A stretch of DNA of 64,000 nt. Source: JAFAXD01 sp963816775 (GTDB lineage: Bacteria; Pseudomonadota; Alphaproteobacteria; Rhizobiales; Xanthobacteraceae). Positions 7,308-15,941 of this stretch are shown piece by piece. The DNA lies in NCBI GenBank assembly GCA_963816775.1, contig CAWFLX010000059.1, positions 124,001 to 188,000 of the forward strand. Direction: 5' to 3'. The notes beneath the pieces are model-generated. The model did no database searches. It worked only from the letters and a program-made list of their open reading frames with translations, and had not been told where the DNA came from. The translations under genes were made by a program, and so were the position numbers. Position 1 is the stretch's first letter. Every line of letters begins with the position of its first letter.

Positions 7308-8536
7308 GGGCCGGGCGCATCCTTGGTGGATGCAACGTCGTGAATCTGGTCGCCGGCTGTCTCCGCTGTCTTCTTGGGGGTCTCCTCCGCCGATGCGGGT
7401 GGCGCAACCTCGTCAGCGGGCGCGGCGGGGGTAGTCTCGCGCGCGGCTTCGGCGGTCGGGGACGCTTCGCCCAGTGGCGCTCCGGCCGTGGCGCCGGCGC
7501 GGTTGCCATCGCCGTCGCGCCGCCGCGCCTCGCGTTCGGCACGCGCAGTTGCCCGGCGATAAATGCGGATCTTCTTGATGCGCCGCGGATCGGCGTCGAG
7601 GATCTGGAATTCAAGAGAATCCGGACCGCGGATCAGTTCGCCGCGAACCGGCACGCGGCCGATCAGGGTCACCACGTAGCCGCCGAGCGTGTCGACATCA
7701 CTCGCCGCATCGCCGATGTCGAAATCCTTGCCGATGACCGCAACCACGTCCTCGATCTGAGCACGGCCGTCGGCCAGGAACGAGCCGTCCGGTTGGCGCA
7801 ACACGGTCAGCCCGCCGGCCTCGTCGTGCTCGTCCTCGATCTCGCCGACGACCTCCTCCACAAGGTCTTCCATCGACACGAGGCCGTCGGTGCCGCCGTA
7901 TTCGTCGATCACCAACGCGAGATGCATGTGCGAAGCCTGCATCTTGGCCAGGAGATCCACCGCCGGCATCGAGGGCGGCACGAACAGGAGCGAGCGCACG
8001 ATGTTGGTCGACGACAGCGGCATCGCGAGATCGACCGCCTTGAAATCGAGCCCGGCCGGCGGCTTCTTGCGGCGCCCCGTGGTGCTGACCGCCGCTTGTT
8101 TGATCATGAACGTGACGAGGTCGCGGATGTGCACGATGCCGACCGGGTCATCGAGCGCTTCCTGATAGACCACCAGCCGCGAATGACCCGCGCTCTCAAA
8201 TACCTTCAGGAGTTCGCCGAGCGCGACCTCGTGCGGCACCGCGACAATGTCGGCGCGCGGCACCATCACATCCTCGATGCGCTGTTCGCGCAGCCCGAGA
8301 ATATTCTTGAGCAGCGTTCGCTCGGTCAGGGTGAAATCGGTGTCGCCGGCGGGCGGACCGCCTAACGCGGTCTCCAGATCGGCACGGATCGAGGCCGGCT
8401 TCCAGCCCAATATGGCGCGCACGACGCGGGCGATCCAACTATTGCCCTCGCGAAGGTCGGCCGCGGACAGCCGGGGAACCGGGATCGGGAGGTTGCGCGG
8501 CGGGTCGCCCGCGCGGTTCGACGGATCGTCTGGCAT
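7304..8536 (-). CDS. CBS-pair/CorC_HlyC domain protein (CorC/TlyC-like)
   Basis: A 410-residue protein without the membrane DUF21 part, so probably cytosolic. Order: N-terminal tail, two CBS modules (about 85-215, with EDVMVPRADIVAVP and DEYGGTDGLVSMEDLVEEVVGE), the CorC_HlyC domain (about 230-310), and an Ala/Pro/Glu-rich tail of about 90 residues. E. coli CorC is linked to magnesium/cobalt export, but the function of the family is not settled. It is always found beside ybeY and lnt in this kind of cluster. The low-complexity tail is longer than in many homologues. Confidence 0.88.
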   Translation of the reverse strand: MPDDPSNRAGDPPRNLPIPVPRLSAADLREGNSWIARVVRAILGWKPASIRADLETALGGPPAGDTDFTLTERTLLKNILGLREQRIEDVMVPRADIVAVPHEVALGELLKVFESAGHSRLVVYQEALDDPVGIVHIRDLVTFMIKQAAVSTTGRRKKPPAGLDFKAVDLAMPLSSTNIVRSLLFVPPSMPAVDLLAKMQASHMHLALVIDEYGGTDGLVSMEDLVEEVVGEIEDEHDEAGGLTVLRQPDGSFLADGRAQIEDVVAVIGKDFDIGDAASDVDTLGGYVVTLIGRVPVRGELIRGPDSLEFQILDADPRRIKKIRIYRRATARAEREARRRDGDGNRAGATAGAPLGEASPTAEAARETTPAAPADEVAPPASAEETPKKTAETAGDQIHDVASTKDAPGP

Positions 8537-8542
8537 GGCAGG

Positions 8543-9052
8543 TCAGAGCCGGTCGGCCTCATCGCGGGTCGCGTAGGGATCCGGCACGTCGAGCTGTGCC
8601 AGGATCTCACGCTCCAGGCGCTCCATGGTCGCGGCCTCTTTGTCCAATTCATGATCGTAGCCCAAAAGGTGCAGAAAACCATGCACCGCGAGGTGGGCGA
8701 GGTGGTGGTCGAACCGTACCCCCTGGGCCTGCGCTTCGTTGGCCGTGGTTTCGTAGGCAATCACGACGTCGCCCAGGAGGCGCGGTGCGGTCGGGGTTTG
8801 CGACCCCTCATGGCACGGAAACGACAGTACGTTGGTCGGCTGGTCACGGCCGCGCCACTGCCGGTTCAGGGCACGAATGGCGGCATCGTCAGTGAGCACG
8901 ATCGCAAGTTCCGACCCTGTGCTCCCGAGCGCATCGACCAGCGCCGGAGACGCCGCGGCGTCGATGGCGCGCCGCAATGCCGGCTCAACGTCGGGCACCG
9001 CGTTCCACTGCGGCAACTCGACGATGATGTCGAGCGCGGGACGATGGGTCAT
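8543..9052 (-). CDS. ybeY: Endoribonuclease YbeY (16S rRNA 3'-end maturation)
   Basis: A 169-residue metal-dependent RNase that takes part in 16S rRNA maturation and ribosome quality control. The zinc-binding signature H-x3-H-x5-H is seen in HLAVHGFLHLLGYDHE, preceded by the beta-strand motif VLSFPC. The start overlaps the phoH stop by 4 bases (ATGA), and the CBS-domain gene follows 6 bp later. Confidence 0.95.
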   Translation of the reverse strand: MTHRPALDIIVELPQWNAVPDVEPALRRAIDAAASPALVDALGSTGSELAIVLTDDAAIRALNRQWRGRDQPTNVLSFPCHEGSQTPTAPRLLGDVVIAYETTANEAQAQGVRFDHHLAHLAVHGFLHLLGYDHELDKEAATMERLEREILAQLDVPDPYATRDEADRL

Positions 9053-10089
9053 TCGCTGGTCCTGTCCCCGGCCGCGCGCGTGCGCGCGCTCGCCCGGTCG
9101 TAGGCGTCGACGATCCGCGCCACCAGTTCGTGGCGGACCACGTCTTCGGACGTGAAGCGCACGTGCCCGATGCCTTCGATGTCGGTGAGCAGCGCCAGTG
9201 CGTCGGTGAGGCCGGACCGCTGCCCGGCCGGGAGGTCGACCTGACTGGGATCGCCGGTCACGATCATCCGGGCATTCTCGCCGAGCCGGGTGAGAAACAT
9301 TTTCATTTGCATCGCGGTCGTGTTCTGCGCCTCGTCCAGGATGATCGCGGCGTTGGAGAGCGTGCGGCCACGCATGAAGGCAAGCGGCGCGATCTCGATC
9401 TCGCCGGTCTGCAGCGCGCGCTCGACGATGCGCGCTTCCATCAGGTCGAACAGCGCGTCGTAGATCGGCCGCAGATAGGGATCGACCTTTTCGCGCATGT
9501 CGCCGGGCAGAAATCCGAGCCGTTCGCCGGCTTCGACCGCCGGTCGCGACAGCACGATCCGATCCACTTCCTTGCGCTCGAACAGCGAGACCGCGTGGGC
9601 GACCGCGAGCCAGGTCTTGCCGGTACCGGCCGGGCCGGTGCCGAACACAAGCGCGTGCCGCTTGAGCGCTCGAATATAGGCGTCCTGGCCCGCGGTGCGC
9701 GCGCGCACCGGCCGCTTGCGCAAGTTGATCTCTTCGAAATTCGCGCGCGCGGCGGACGCATCGTAGTCGAACAGCGAGCCCTGCGCGATTGCCAGCCGAA
9801 TCGCACCCTCGACGTCGCCGGGCGCGAGGTCGTGCCCGCGCTTGAGCTGTTCGTAGAGACCTTCCAGCACGCGGCGCGCTTGCTCGCAGGCCTCGCGCGT
9901 GCCGGCAAGTGTTACATGATTGCCGCGCTGCTCGGCGACGACACCGAGCCGCCGCTCGATCAGGGCCAGGTTCTGCCCATATTGACCAAACAACATCGAG
10001 GCCAGGCGGTTGTCGTCGAAAGCCAGCACGATCTGGGTCGCGCTCACCTCACCAGCCGGGTAGCCATTGTCAGGACCGCGTGCGCGCAT
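9049..10089 (-). CDS. PhoH-family ATPase (PhoL/YbeZ-like)
   Basis: A 346-residue ATPase. An N-terminal KH-like region (about 20-90) precedes the PhoH domain with Walker A GPAGTGKTWLA (near 155) and Walker B IILDEAQN. E. coli YbeZ interacts with YbeY in ribosome work, which the overlap with ybeY supports here. Its ATG directly follows the miaB stop (TGAATG), so translation is probably coupled. Expression under phosphate limitation is not shown by the sequence. Confidence 0.93.
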   Translation of the reverse strand: MRARGPDNGYPAGEVSATQIVLAFDDNRLASMLFGQYGQNLALIERRLGVVAEQRGNHVTLAGTREACEQARRVLEGLYEQLKRGHDLAPGDVEGAIRLAIAQGSLFDYDASAARANFEEINLRKRPVRARTAGQDAYIRALKRHALVFGTGPAGTGKTWLAVAHAVSLFERKEVDRIVLSRPAVEAGERLGFLPGDMREKVDPYLRPIYDALFDLMEARIVERALQTGEIEIAPLAFMRGRTLSNAAIILDEAQNTTAMQMKMFLTRLGENARMIVTGDPSQVDLPAGQRSGLTDALALLTDIEGIGHVRFTSEDVVRHELVARIVDAYDRASARTRAAGDRTSE

Positions 10090-11484
10090 TCAGGCTCGTT
10101 GCGTTGCAAGGCGTGCAGCGTCGTTGGCGCGGTTCGGTTGAGCCTTAAGGCTTCCGAACAGGCTGTTGCTGCCGACGGCCGTAATCTCCACGTTCGCGAC
10201 CTCGCCGATCAACGCGGACGGCGCCATCGCCTGCACTGGCTGCAGATAAGGCGAGCGGCCGACGAGCTGACCGGGGAGTCGCCCGGGCCGCTCGAACAGC
10301 ACACTTAAGATTTTTCCGCGGCACTGCGCGTTGAAGGACTGACGATGCTGCTCGAGCTGCTGTTGCAGTCGTGCCAACCGCTCGATCTTGTCGGGCTCGG
10401 GGACCTGGTCGGTACGATCGGCCGCGGGCGTGCCCGGCCGCGACGAATATTTGAACGAGAATGCGGCCGCGTAGCCGACTTCATCGATGATCCGCAACGT
10501 GGCGCGGAAGTCCTGTTCGGTTTCGCCCGGAAACCCAACGATAAAATCCGAGCTGAACGCCATGTCGGGACGCGCCGCGCGCAACTTGTCGATGACCCGC
10601 AGATAGTCGGCTGCGGTGTGGCGCCGATTCATGGCGGCCAGAACGCGATCCGAGCCCGACTGCACCGGAAGGTGCAACTGCGGCATCAACGCAGCGATGT
10701 CGCGATGCGCGCCGATCAGGCTCGCATCGACGTCGCGTGGATGGCTGGTGGTGTAGCGCAGGCGCTCGATCCCGGGGATTTCGGCGACGCGTGCCAACAG
10801 GGCACCCAGCGTCCAGGACCGTCCGTCCGGGCCCTCGCCATGGTAGGCGTTCACATTCTGACCGATCAGCGTGATCTCGCGCACGCCGGCCTCACTGAGC
10901 CGGACCACCTCAGCGACAATCTTGGCAACCGGGCGCGAAACCTCGGCGCCGCGCGTGTAGGGGACGACGCAGAACGTGCAGAACTTGTCGCAGCCCTCCT
11001 GCACCGTCACGAACGCCGTGACGCCGCGCGCCCGGATGGCGGCAGGCGTCGGTTCCGCCAGATAGTCAAACTTGTCCTCGACCGGGAACTCGGTTTCGAC
11101 GACGGGGCCGTACGTGGCGCGAGAGATCAGGCCGGGCAGCCGGTGGTAGCTCTGCGAGCCAACCACCAGATCGACTGCCGGGGCACGGCGGACGATTTCC
11201 GCCCCCTCCGCCTGCGCAACGCAACCCGCAACCGCGATCATCACGCGGCGTCCTTCGGTCGCGGCCGTGTGCTTGAGCACGCGCAGCCGGCCGAGCTCGG
11301 AATAGACCTTCTCGGCGGCTTTCTCGCGGATATGACAGGTGTTCAGAATCACCAAGTCGGCGTCATCGGGGCTTTCCGTCTCGACAAACCCTTCGCGCGC
11401 CAACGTGTCCGCCATACGACGCGAGTCGTAGACGTTCATCTGGCAGCCGTAGGATTTGACGTGGACTTTGCGGATCGCGCTCAT
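10090..11484 (-). CDS. miaB: tRNA-2-methylthio-N6-isopentenyladenosine37 synthase
   Basis: Radical-SAM methylthiotransferase acting on A37 of tRNAs. The N-terminal domain has the three cluster cysteines in SYGCQMN, NTCHIREKA and AGCVAQAEG; the radical-SAM motif CDKFCTFC follows, and a TRAM domain closes the protein. I start at MSAIRKVHVKSYG (11484, 464 residues). The open frame runs 50 codons further upstream, but that part has no family similarity. It lies between plsC and phoH. Confidence 0.95.
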   Translation of the reverse strand: MSAIRKVHVKSYGCQMNVYDSRRMADTLAREGFVETESPDDADLVILNTCHIREKAAEKVYSELGRLRVLKHTAATEGRRVMIAVAGCVAQAEGAEIVRRAPAVDLVVGSQSYHRLPGLISRATYGPVVETEFPVEDKFDYLAEPTPAAIRARGVTAFVTVQEGCDKFCTFCVVPYTRGAEVSRPVAKIVAEVVRLSEAGVREITLIGQNVNAYHGEGPDGRSWTLGALLARVAEIPGIERLRYTTSHPRDVDASLIGAHRDIAALMPQLHLPVQSGSDRVLAAMNRRHTAADYLRVIDKLRAARPDMAFSSDFIVGFPGETEQDFRATLRIIDEVGYAAAFSFKYSSRPGTPAADRTDQVPEPDKIERLARLQQQLEQHRQSFNAQCRGKILSVLFERPGRLPGQLVGRSPYLQPVQAMAPSALIGEVANVEITAVGSNSLFGSLKAQPNRANDAARLATQRA

Positions 11485-11645
11485 GGCGCTCCGATATTCC
11501 GTTCTTGCGTTCGTTTTCGCGTTCGTTCTTGAGTTCCGTAAGGCGTTGTATTCGCAGCGAAAATGTGCCGGATCACGCGGCCCGAATGCCCCTCTCATAG
11601 CGGCTTTCGGGTCGGAAGGGAATGGCGCACGCACGCTGGCGCGAG

Positions 11646-12437
11646 CTAAGCGGCCGCACGCCCGCGCAACGCGGCCGCCATCTGGCGTCGGACCGAAGCT
11701 TCGAGTGCGCGCGCCACCGCTTTGCGATCCGACGTTTCGTCAAATGGAATCGGTTCGCCCCAGGTCAGCACGACGTCAATGGCGCCGCGCCGGAGCACGC
11801 CCATGAGATGCGGCCCGAGCGCAAAATCGCCGTACCAGGCGACCACCGGGCGGTGCTGACGTCCGAGCGGAAAGCCGTGCAGACCGGTGTAGGCGATCGA
11901 CAGCGGTTGGATCCAAACACGGCGGACGTGGCCGGCCGCTGCGAGTGCGTCGCGCGCCGCGTCGATCAGCGCAGTGCGGAACGGCAGCACCCGATTGCCG
12001 TCACTCGATGTGCCTTCGCCGAACAGCAGCACTGGATCGCCGTCGGCCAGCCGTCGGGCGATCTCGGCGTTCACGTCGGGGGTCTTGTGGCGCTGGTTAC
12101 GATCAACAAATACCGAGCGCTGCAGTTTTGCCAGCAAGCCGAACAGCGGCCAACTCGCGACCTCGCGCTTGGCGACGAAAACCACGGGCGCGACCGACGT
12201 GATGACGGAAATGTCGAGCCAGGAAACGTGATTGGACACGATCAGCAATGGCCGCTCTTCGAGCCGGGTCCCGGCCACACTGACGTGCACATCGAGCAGG
12301 GCGCAGACGATGCGATGATAGAGCACCGGGATGCGCCGCATCGCCGGAAGCCGTAACGCGACTGCGATCCATTGAAACGGAATCAGGACCAGCGTGACCG
12401 CGGCGATCGCGCAGCCGATCAGAACAACACGCAGCAT
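11646..12437 (-). CDS. plsC: 1-acyl-sn-glycerol-3-phosphate acyltransferase
   Basis: Transfers an acyl chain to lysophosphatidic acid in phospholipid synthesis at the inner membrane. A membrane anchor covers about residues 5-28; the acyltransferase HX4D motif is NHVSWLD and the second block is LFGEGTSSDGN, where the usual proline before EGT is a glycine. It has 263 residues, within the family range. Its ATG overlaps the fur stop by one base (TGATG). Confidence 0.9.
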   Translation of the reverse strand: MLRVVLIGCAIAAVTLVLIPFQWIAVALRLPAMRRIPVLYHRIVCALLDVHVSVAGTRLEERPLLIVSNHVSWLDISVITSVAPVVFVAKREVASWPLFGLLAKLQRSVFVDRNQRHKTPDVNAEIARRLADGDPVLLFGEGTSSDGNRVLPFRTALIDAARDALAAAGHVRRVWIQPLSIAYTGLHGFPLGRQHRPVVAWYGDFALGPHLMGVLRRGAIDVVLTWGEPIPFDETSDRKAVARALEASVRRQMAAALRGRAAA

Positions 12438-12898
12438 CAGCGCTTGGCCTTGTCCTCGAGCGGTACCGCGTAAAGGTCAAGCCGATGATCGACCAGCCGA
12501 TACCCGAGCTTGCGGGCGACGTCGGCCTGCAATCGCTCGATCTCCTCGGACTGGAATTCGATCACTTCGCCGGTGCGCAGGTTGATCAGGTGATCGTGAT
12601 GGCCCTCGCGCAGCTGTTCGTAACGGGCGCGACCTTCGCGAAAATCATGCCGTTCGATGATGCCGGCGTCCTCGAACAGGTTGACGGTGCGATAGACCGT
12701 CGAGATCGAGATCCGCGCATCGATCTCCGCGCAGCGCCGATGCAGCTCCTCCACGTCGGGATGATCGGAGGAGCCGGACAGCACCCGCGCGATCACGCGC
12801 CGTTGTTCGGTCATGCGCATGCCCTTAGCGGCGCATTGCGCTTCGATGTTGTTGTGCTTGGCCTCGGCCACGACGGCTCCCATCAGTACCGGCCTCAT
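12437..12898 (-). CDS. fur: Ferric uptake regulator family protein
   Basis: A 153-residue metal-responsive repressor. A winged helix (about 25-85, TEQRRVIARVL and ISISTVYRTVNLFEDAGI) is followed by a dimerisation domain with the metal-site phrase HHDHLINLRTGEVIEF. Only two cysteines are present and no CxxC pair, so the structural zinc site of E. coli Fur is missing, as in several alphaproteobacterial Fur/Mur proteins. A Fur-box-like sequence lies 14-29 bp before the start, pointing to autoregulation. A second ATG at 12883 could also start the protein. Confidence 0.9.
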   Translation of the reverse strand: MRPVLMGAVVAEAKHNNIEAQCAAKGMRMTEQRRVIARVLSGSSDHPDVEELHRRCAEIDARISISTVYRTVNLFEDAGIIERHDFREGRARYEQLREGHHDHLINLRTGEVIEFQSEEIERLQADVARKLGYRLVDHRLDLYAVPLEDKAKR

Positions 12899-12911
12899 GC
12901 TCTTCGCTGTT

Positions 12912-12927
12912 GAGAATGATTATAATC
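12912..12927 (-). promoter_or_regulatory. Fur-box-like site upstream of fur
   Basis: On the minus strand this reads GATTATAATCATTCTC. The last 13 bases match 11 of 13 positions of the half-overlapping core GATAATCATTATC of the classical Fur box. It stands in the 55-bp gap between rimI and fur. Confidence 0.5.
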
Positions 12928-12953
12928 TGGCATGGGACGTTCGCCTACCGGTT

Positions 12954-13433
12954 TCATGCCACATCTCGGCGCAGCACCAGCGCCGCCGCCGCTGGTGCTG
13001 CGCCCTGTTGATAATAGCGTTCGCGTCGGCCCGCATCGCCGAATCCCATACGCCGGTACAGCCGGCGCGCCGGCGTGTTGTTTTCATCGACCTCAAGAAA
13101 CACCGTCCGCGTGCCGAGTCCGACCAGTCTGCGCAAGTGAAGATCGAGCAACGCCCGCGCCAATCCGCGCCCGCGCTGGGAGGAGGCGACGGCGATCGAC
13201 AGGATTTCGGCTTCCGGCGGCGCGAGCCGCGAAACAACGAAGCCCACCAGCTGGCGGCCGATCATTGCCCGATGCGTTACGACGTTGCGCTCGAGCAGCA
13301 GCCGCTCGAACTCATCCTCGGACCAGCCGCGTCGGAACGAGGCGCCATGCAGGTTCGCGAGTGCGGCAGCGTCGCGCGGCACTGCCTCCGCGAGGACCGG
13401 ATTTTTTGGGCGAAACCAATTCAGCAATGTCAT
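12954..13433 (-). CDS. rimI: Ribosomal protein S18-alanine N-acetyltransferase
   Basis: GNAT-fold enzyme of 159 residues that acetylates the N-terminus of S18. The acetyl-CoA loop is seen in SSQRGRGLARALLD, with the preceding strand ILSIAVA and the end ARRLYRRMGF. The start MTLLNWFRPKNP at 13433 overlaps the tsaB stop; the longer frame upstream would run over tsaB. Its last codons contain a perfect 14-bp inverted repeat (12969-13003) that encodes an Ala-rich tail. The tsaB-rimI pairing supports the RimI name over a generic GNAT. Confidence 0.9.
   Translation of the reverse strand: MTLLNWFRPKNPVLAEAVPRDAAALANLHGASFRRGWSEDEFERLLLERNVVTHRAMIGRQLVGFVVSRLAPPEAEILSIAVASSQRGRGLARALLDLHLRRLVGLGTRTVFLEVDENNTPARRLYRRMGFGDAGRRERYYQQGAAPAAAALVLRRDVA
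12969..13003. repeat. Perfect 14-bp inverted repeat inside the end of rimI
   Basis: GCGCAGCACCAGCG and CGCTGGTGCTGCGC flank a 7-base centre. It is coding (part of the APAAAALVLRR tail) and very GC-rich, with no T-tract, so a stem here may slow ribosomes or RNases instead of ending transcription. Confidence 0.6.
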
Positions 13434-14095
13434 TGTTGGGGCAATTGCGAGGCTTGCGGGCGTGCGTCCGCGGCACGCAGATAGAAGGGCTTGGGCCCGG
13501 CGTTGAGGCTCGATGTGGCGCCGAGCCGCGCCACCCAACCGATGTCAGGCGCTTCGCTTGCGTCAACCGCCACGTGCGACGGCCGGCCGCGCGGCCAAGC
13601 AGCAGCCACGAGGTCAATGCAGTTTCCGGCGATTCGGATCGGGGCCGACGCGAGTTCCATGATTTCGGACAGCGACACCATGCGGGCCTCGGCCGCGCCG
13701 ACATCCCCGACGGTTTGGGCGTAGAACTGCCCGTGGCGCGCATCGACCACGGCCAGCACCGGCGTGCCTTGCGCAAGGATGAGCGCGGGGGCGGCGAACG
13801 CAGCCAGCGTGGTGACGCCGACGGCGGGTTTGCCGGCCGCGAGCGCAATACCGCGGGCCGCCGACACGCCGACGCGCAGGCCCGTGAAGCTTCCTGGCCC
13901 GACGGTCACGGCGATGCGATCGAGGTCCGAGAACGCAACCCCGGCGTCGTCCATCACATGATTGATCGAGGGGAGCAGAGCTTCGGCATGGCCGCGCCGC
14001 ATCGGCACGGAGGCGCTCGCCAGGATTCCGTGCCGGCTATCAAGCACCGCTACCGAGCACGCGGCGAGCGCGGTATCGAGCGCGAGGACATACAT
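13430..14095 (-). CDS. tsaB: tRNA threonylcarbamoyladenosine biosynthesis protein TsaB
   Basis: A 221-residue ASKHA-fold partner of TsaD in t6A37 formation. It begins MYVLALDTALAACSVAVLD, and the conserved HAEALLP and VTVGPGSFTGLRVGVSAARG blocks are present. It lacks the TsaD metal site, as expected. It overlaps rimI by 4 bases, the usual order in this lineage. Confidence 0.94.
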   Translation of the reverse strand: MYVLALDTALAACSVAVLDSRHGILASASVPMRRGHAEALLPSINHVMDDAGVAFSDLDRIAVTVGPGSFTGLRVGVSAARGIALAAGKPAVGVTTLAAFAAPALILAQGTPVLAVVDARHGQFYAQTVGDVGAAEARMVSLSEIMELASAPIRIAGNCIDLVAAAWPRGRPSHVAVDASEAPDIGWVARLGATSSLNAGPKPFYLRAADARPQASQLPQQ

Positions 14096-14172
14096 CGGGT
14101 GCCCCGGTTGGGGAATTTGTCAACGCTGCGGCACCCTCAACCGGACACCAGCAAAACCACACGACTTAAGCG

Positions 14173-14730
14173 TCACATCGGACGTACTTCGACGACCTCG
14201 GGCACGTAGTGGCGCAACAAGTTCTGAATGCCGTGCTTGAGGGTCGCCGTCGATGACGGGCAGCCCGAGCACGAACCCTGCATGTCGAGGTAGACAACGC
14301 CGTCCTTGTAGCCGCGGAACGTGATGTCGCCGCCGTCGTTGGCAACCGCCGGGCGCACACGGGTTTCGATCAGGTCCTTGATGGTCGCGACCGTCTCGGC
14401 GTCGGCCTGCTCGAAGAACTCCTCAGCCTCGGTTCCACCCGTGGCCTCGCCGCGCAGCAGGGGCCCGCCGCTCATGAAATGCTCCATGATGGCGCCGAGG
14501 ATCGCCGGCTTGAGCTGCTGCCATTCCGTGTCGGACTTGGTCACGGTGATGAAATCAGAACCGAAGAACACGCCGGTCACGCCCGCGATCTCGAACAGCC
14601 GCTCGGCGAGCGGCGATTTGGCGGCAACCTCCCGGTTCGGCAGATCGAGGGTCCCTTCGGGGAGCACGGTCCGGCCGGGCAGGAACTTCAGGGTCGCCGG
14701 GTTCGGCGTCGCCTCGGTTTGGATGAACAT
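14173..14730 (-). CDS. NifU-family Fe-S cluster scaffold/carrier
   Basis: A 185-residue carrier of Fe-S clusters. The N-terminal Nfu_N domain begins MFIQTEATPNPATLKFLPG. The C-terminal NifU domain has DGGDITFRGYKDG and the cluster-binding CxxC in QGSCSGCPSS. It is the eukaryote-like Nfu type common in alphaproteobacteria. It has a good ribosome binding site (GGAGACC) and lies after trpS, with a strong hairpin between. Confidence 0.93.
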   Translation of the reverse strand: MFIQTEATPNPATLKFLPGRTVLPEGTLDLPNREVAAKSPLAERLFEIAGVTGVFFGSDFITVTKSDTEWQQLKPAILGAIMEHFMSGGPLLRGEATGGTEAEEFFEQADAETVATIKDLIETRVRPAVANDGGDITFRGYKDGVVYLDMQGSCSGCPSSTATLKHGIQNLLRHYVPEVVEVRPM

Positions 14731-14802
14731 TGCTTGGTCTCCTTCGCCGTCGCGGGTTCAAGGCCCGCCGTCGCAAGATCACGCTATACATGGGTCTTTC
14801 CG

Positions 14803-14823
14803 GCCGGCGGGTCAACCGCCGGC
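14803..14823. terminator. Hairpin between trpS and the NifU gene
   Basis: GCCGGCGG and CCGCCGGC pair perfectly around a 5-base loop, 11 bp beyond the trpS stop. No T-tract follows on either strand, so it may be a processing or stability element rather than a terminator. Confidence 0.4.
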
Positions 14824-14833
14824 AAAGCCGCAG

Positions 14834-15877
14834 CTAATGCGGCTTGGAACGAATCAAACCCACGATATCCTTGACCGAATTCATGGTCTCGGCCGCGATC
14901 GCGCGCGCGCGGTGCGAGCCTTCGGCCAACACGGAATCGATGTAGGCCTGGTCCTGCATCAGCCGCTTGAGCTCGCCCCCGATCGGACCGAGCCGCGCCA
15001 CCGCGATATCGACCAGCGCGGTCTTGAAGGTCGAGAATTGCGCGCCGCCGAACTCGCGTAACACCTGGGCGCGCGTACTTCCCGCGAGCGCCGTGTAGAT
15101 GCCGACGAGGTTGTCGGCCTCCGGGCGGTTGTCCAGTCCCTTCTCCTCGCTCGGCAGGGGTTCCGGATCGGTCTTCGCCTTGCGGATCTTCTGTGCGATT
15201 GAGTCGGCGTCGTCGGTCAGATTGATGCGTGAATAGTCGGATGCGTCCGATTTCGACATTTTCTTCGCACCATCACGCAGCGACATCACGCGCGTCGCAG
15301 GACCCTGGATCAGCGGCTCCGGCAACGGAAAGAACGCTTCGCCGAAACCGTGCGCCGCGATCGAGGCCGCAAAGTCGTTGTTGAACTTTTGCGCGATGTC
15401 GCGCGCGAGCTCGAGATGTTGTTTCTGGTCTTCGCCGACCGGTACGTGGGTCGCGCGGTAGACCAGAATGTCGGCCGCCATCAGGTTCGGATAGGCGTAA
15501 AGCCCGACCGAGGCGTTCTCGCGGTCCTTGCCGGCCTTCTCCTTGAACTGGGTCATGCGGTTGAGCCAGCCCAGTCGCGCCACGCAGTTGAACACCCAGG
15601 CGAGCTCGGCGTGCTCGGCGACCTGGCTTTGGTTGAATACGATGTTGCGCTTCGGATCGATGCCGCACGCAATGAAGGCGGCGGTGACCTCGCGGGTCGC
15701 GCGCGGCAGCTCGACCGGATCCTGCCACGTGGTGATCGCGTGCAGGTCGACGACGCAATAGATGCAGTCATAGCGGTTCTGCAGCTCGACGAATTTGACG
15801 ATGGCCCCGAGATAATTGCCGAGATGCAGATTGCCGGTCGGCTGTACCCCGGAAAACACCCGTTCCTTGAAGGCCAT
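14834..15877 (-). CDS. trpS: Tryptophanyl-tRNA synthetase
   Basis: Class I synthetase of 347 residues charging tRNA-Trp. The HIGH-like motif appears in GVQPTGNLHLGNYLGAI, and the KMSKS loop is exact in KKMSKSDASD. A ribosome binding site GAGG lies 6 bases before the ATG. It is preceded by murJ on the same strand with a 64-bp gap. Confidence 0.96.
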   Translation of the reverse strand: MAFKERVFSGVQPTGNLHLGNYLGAIVKFVELQNRYDCIYCVVDLHAITTWQDPVELPRATREVTAAFIACGIDPKRNIVFNQSQVAEHAELAWVFNCVARLGWLNRMTQFKEKAGKDRENASVGLYAYPNLMAADILVYRATHVPVGEDQKQHLELARDIAQKFNNDFAASIAAHGFGEAFFPLPEPLIQGPATRVMSLRDGAKKMSKSDASDYSRINLTDDADSIAQKIRKAKTDPEPLPSEEKGLDNRPEADNLVGIYTALAGSTRAQVLREFGGAQFSTFKTALVDIAVARLGPIGGELKRLMQDQAYIDSVLAEGSHRARAIAAETMNSVKDIVGLIRSKPH

Positions 15878-15941
15878 AAGCTATCCTCGTGCTGGCCGTG
15901 CTGCATGCCACGGCGGCCCGCCGGCGCGCAAGGGCACGCAA

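Noticed and set aside
7340..8365. 341-codon plus-strand frame
   Set aside because: Antisense shadow of the CBS-domain gene.
10345..11532. 395-codon plus-strand frame
   Set aside because: Antisense shadow of miaB, caused by high GC and codon bias.
12932..14209. 425-codon plus-strand frame
   Set aside because: Antisense shadow over rimI and tsaB, which are clear genes with known motifs.
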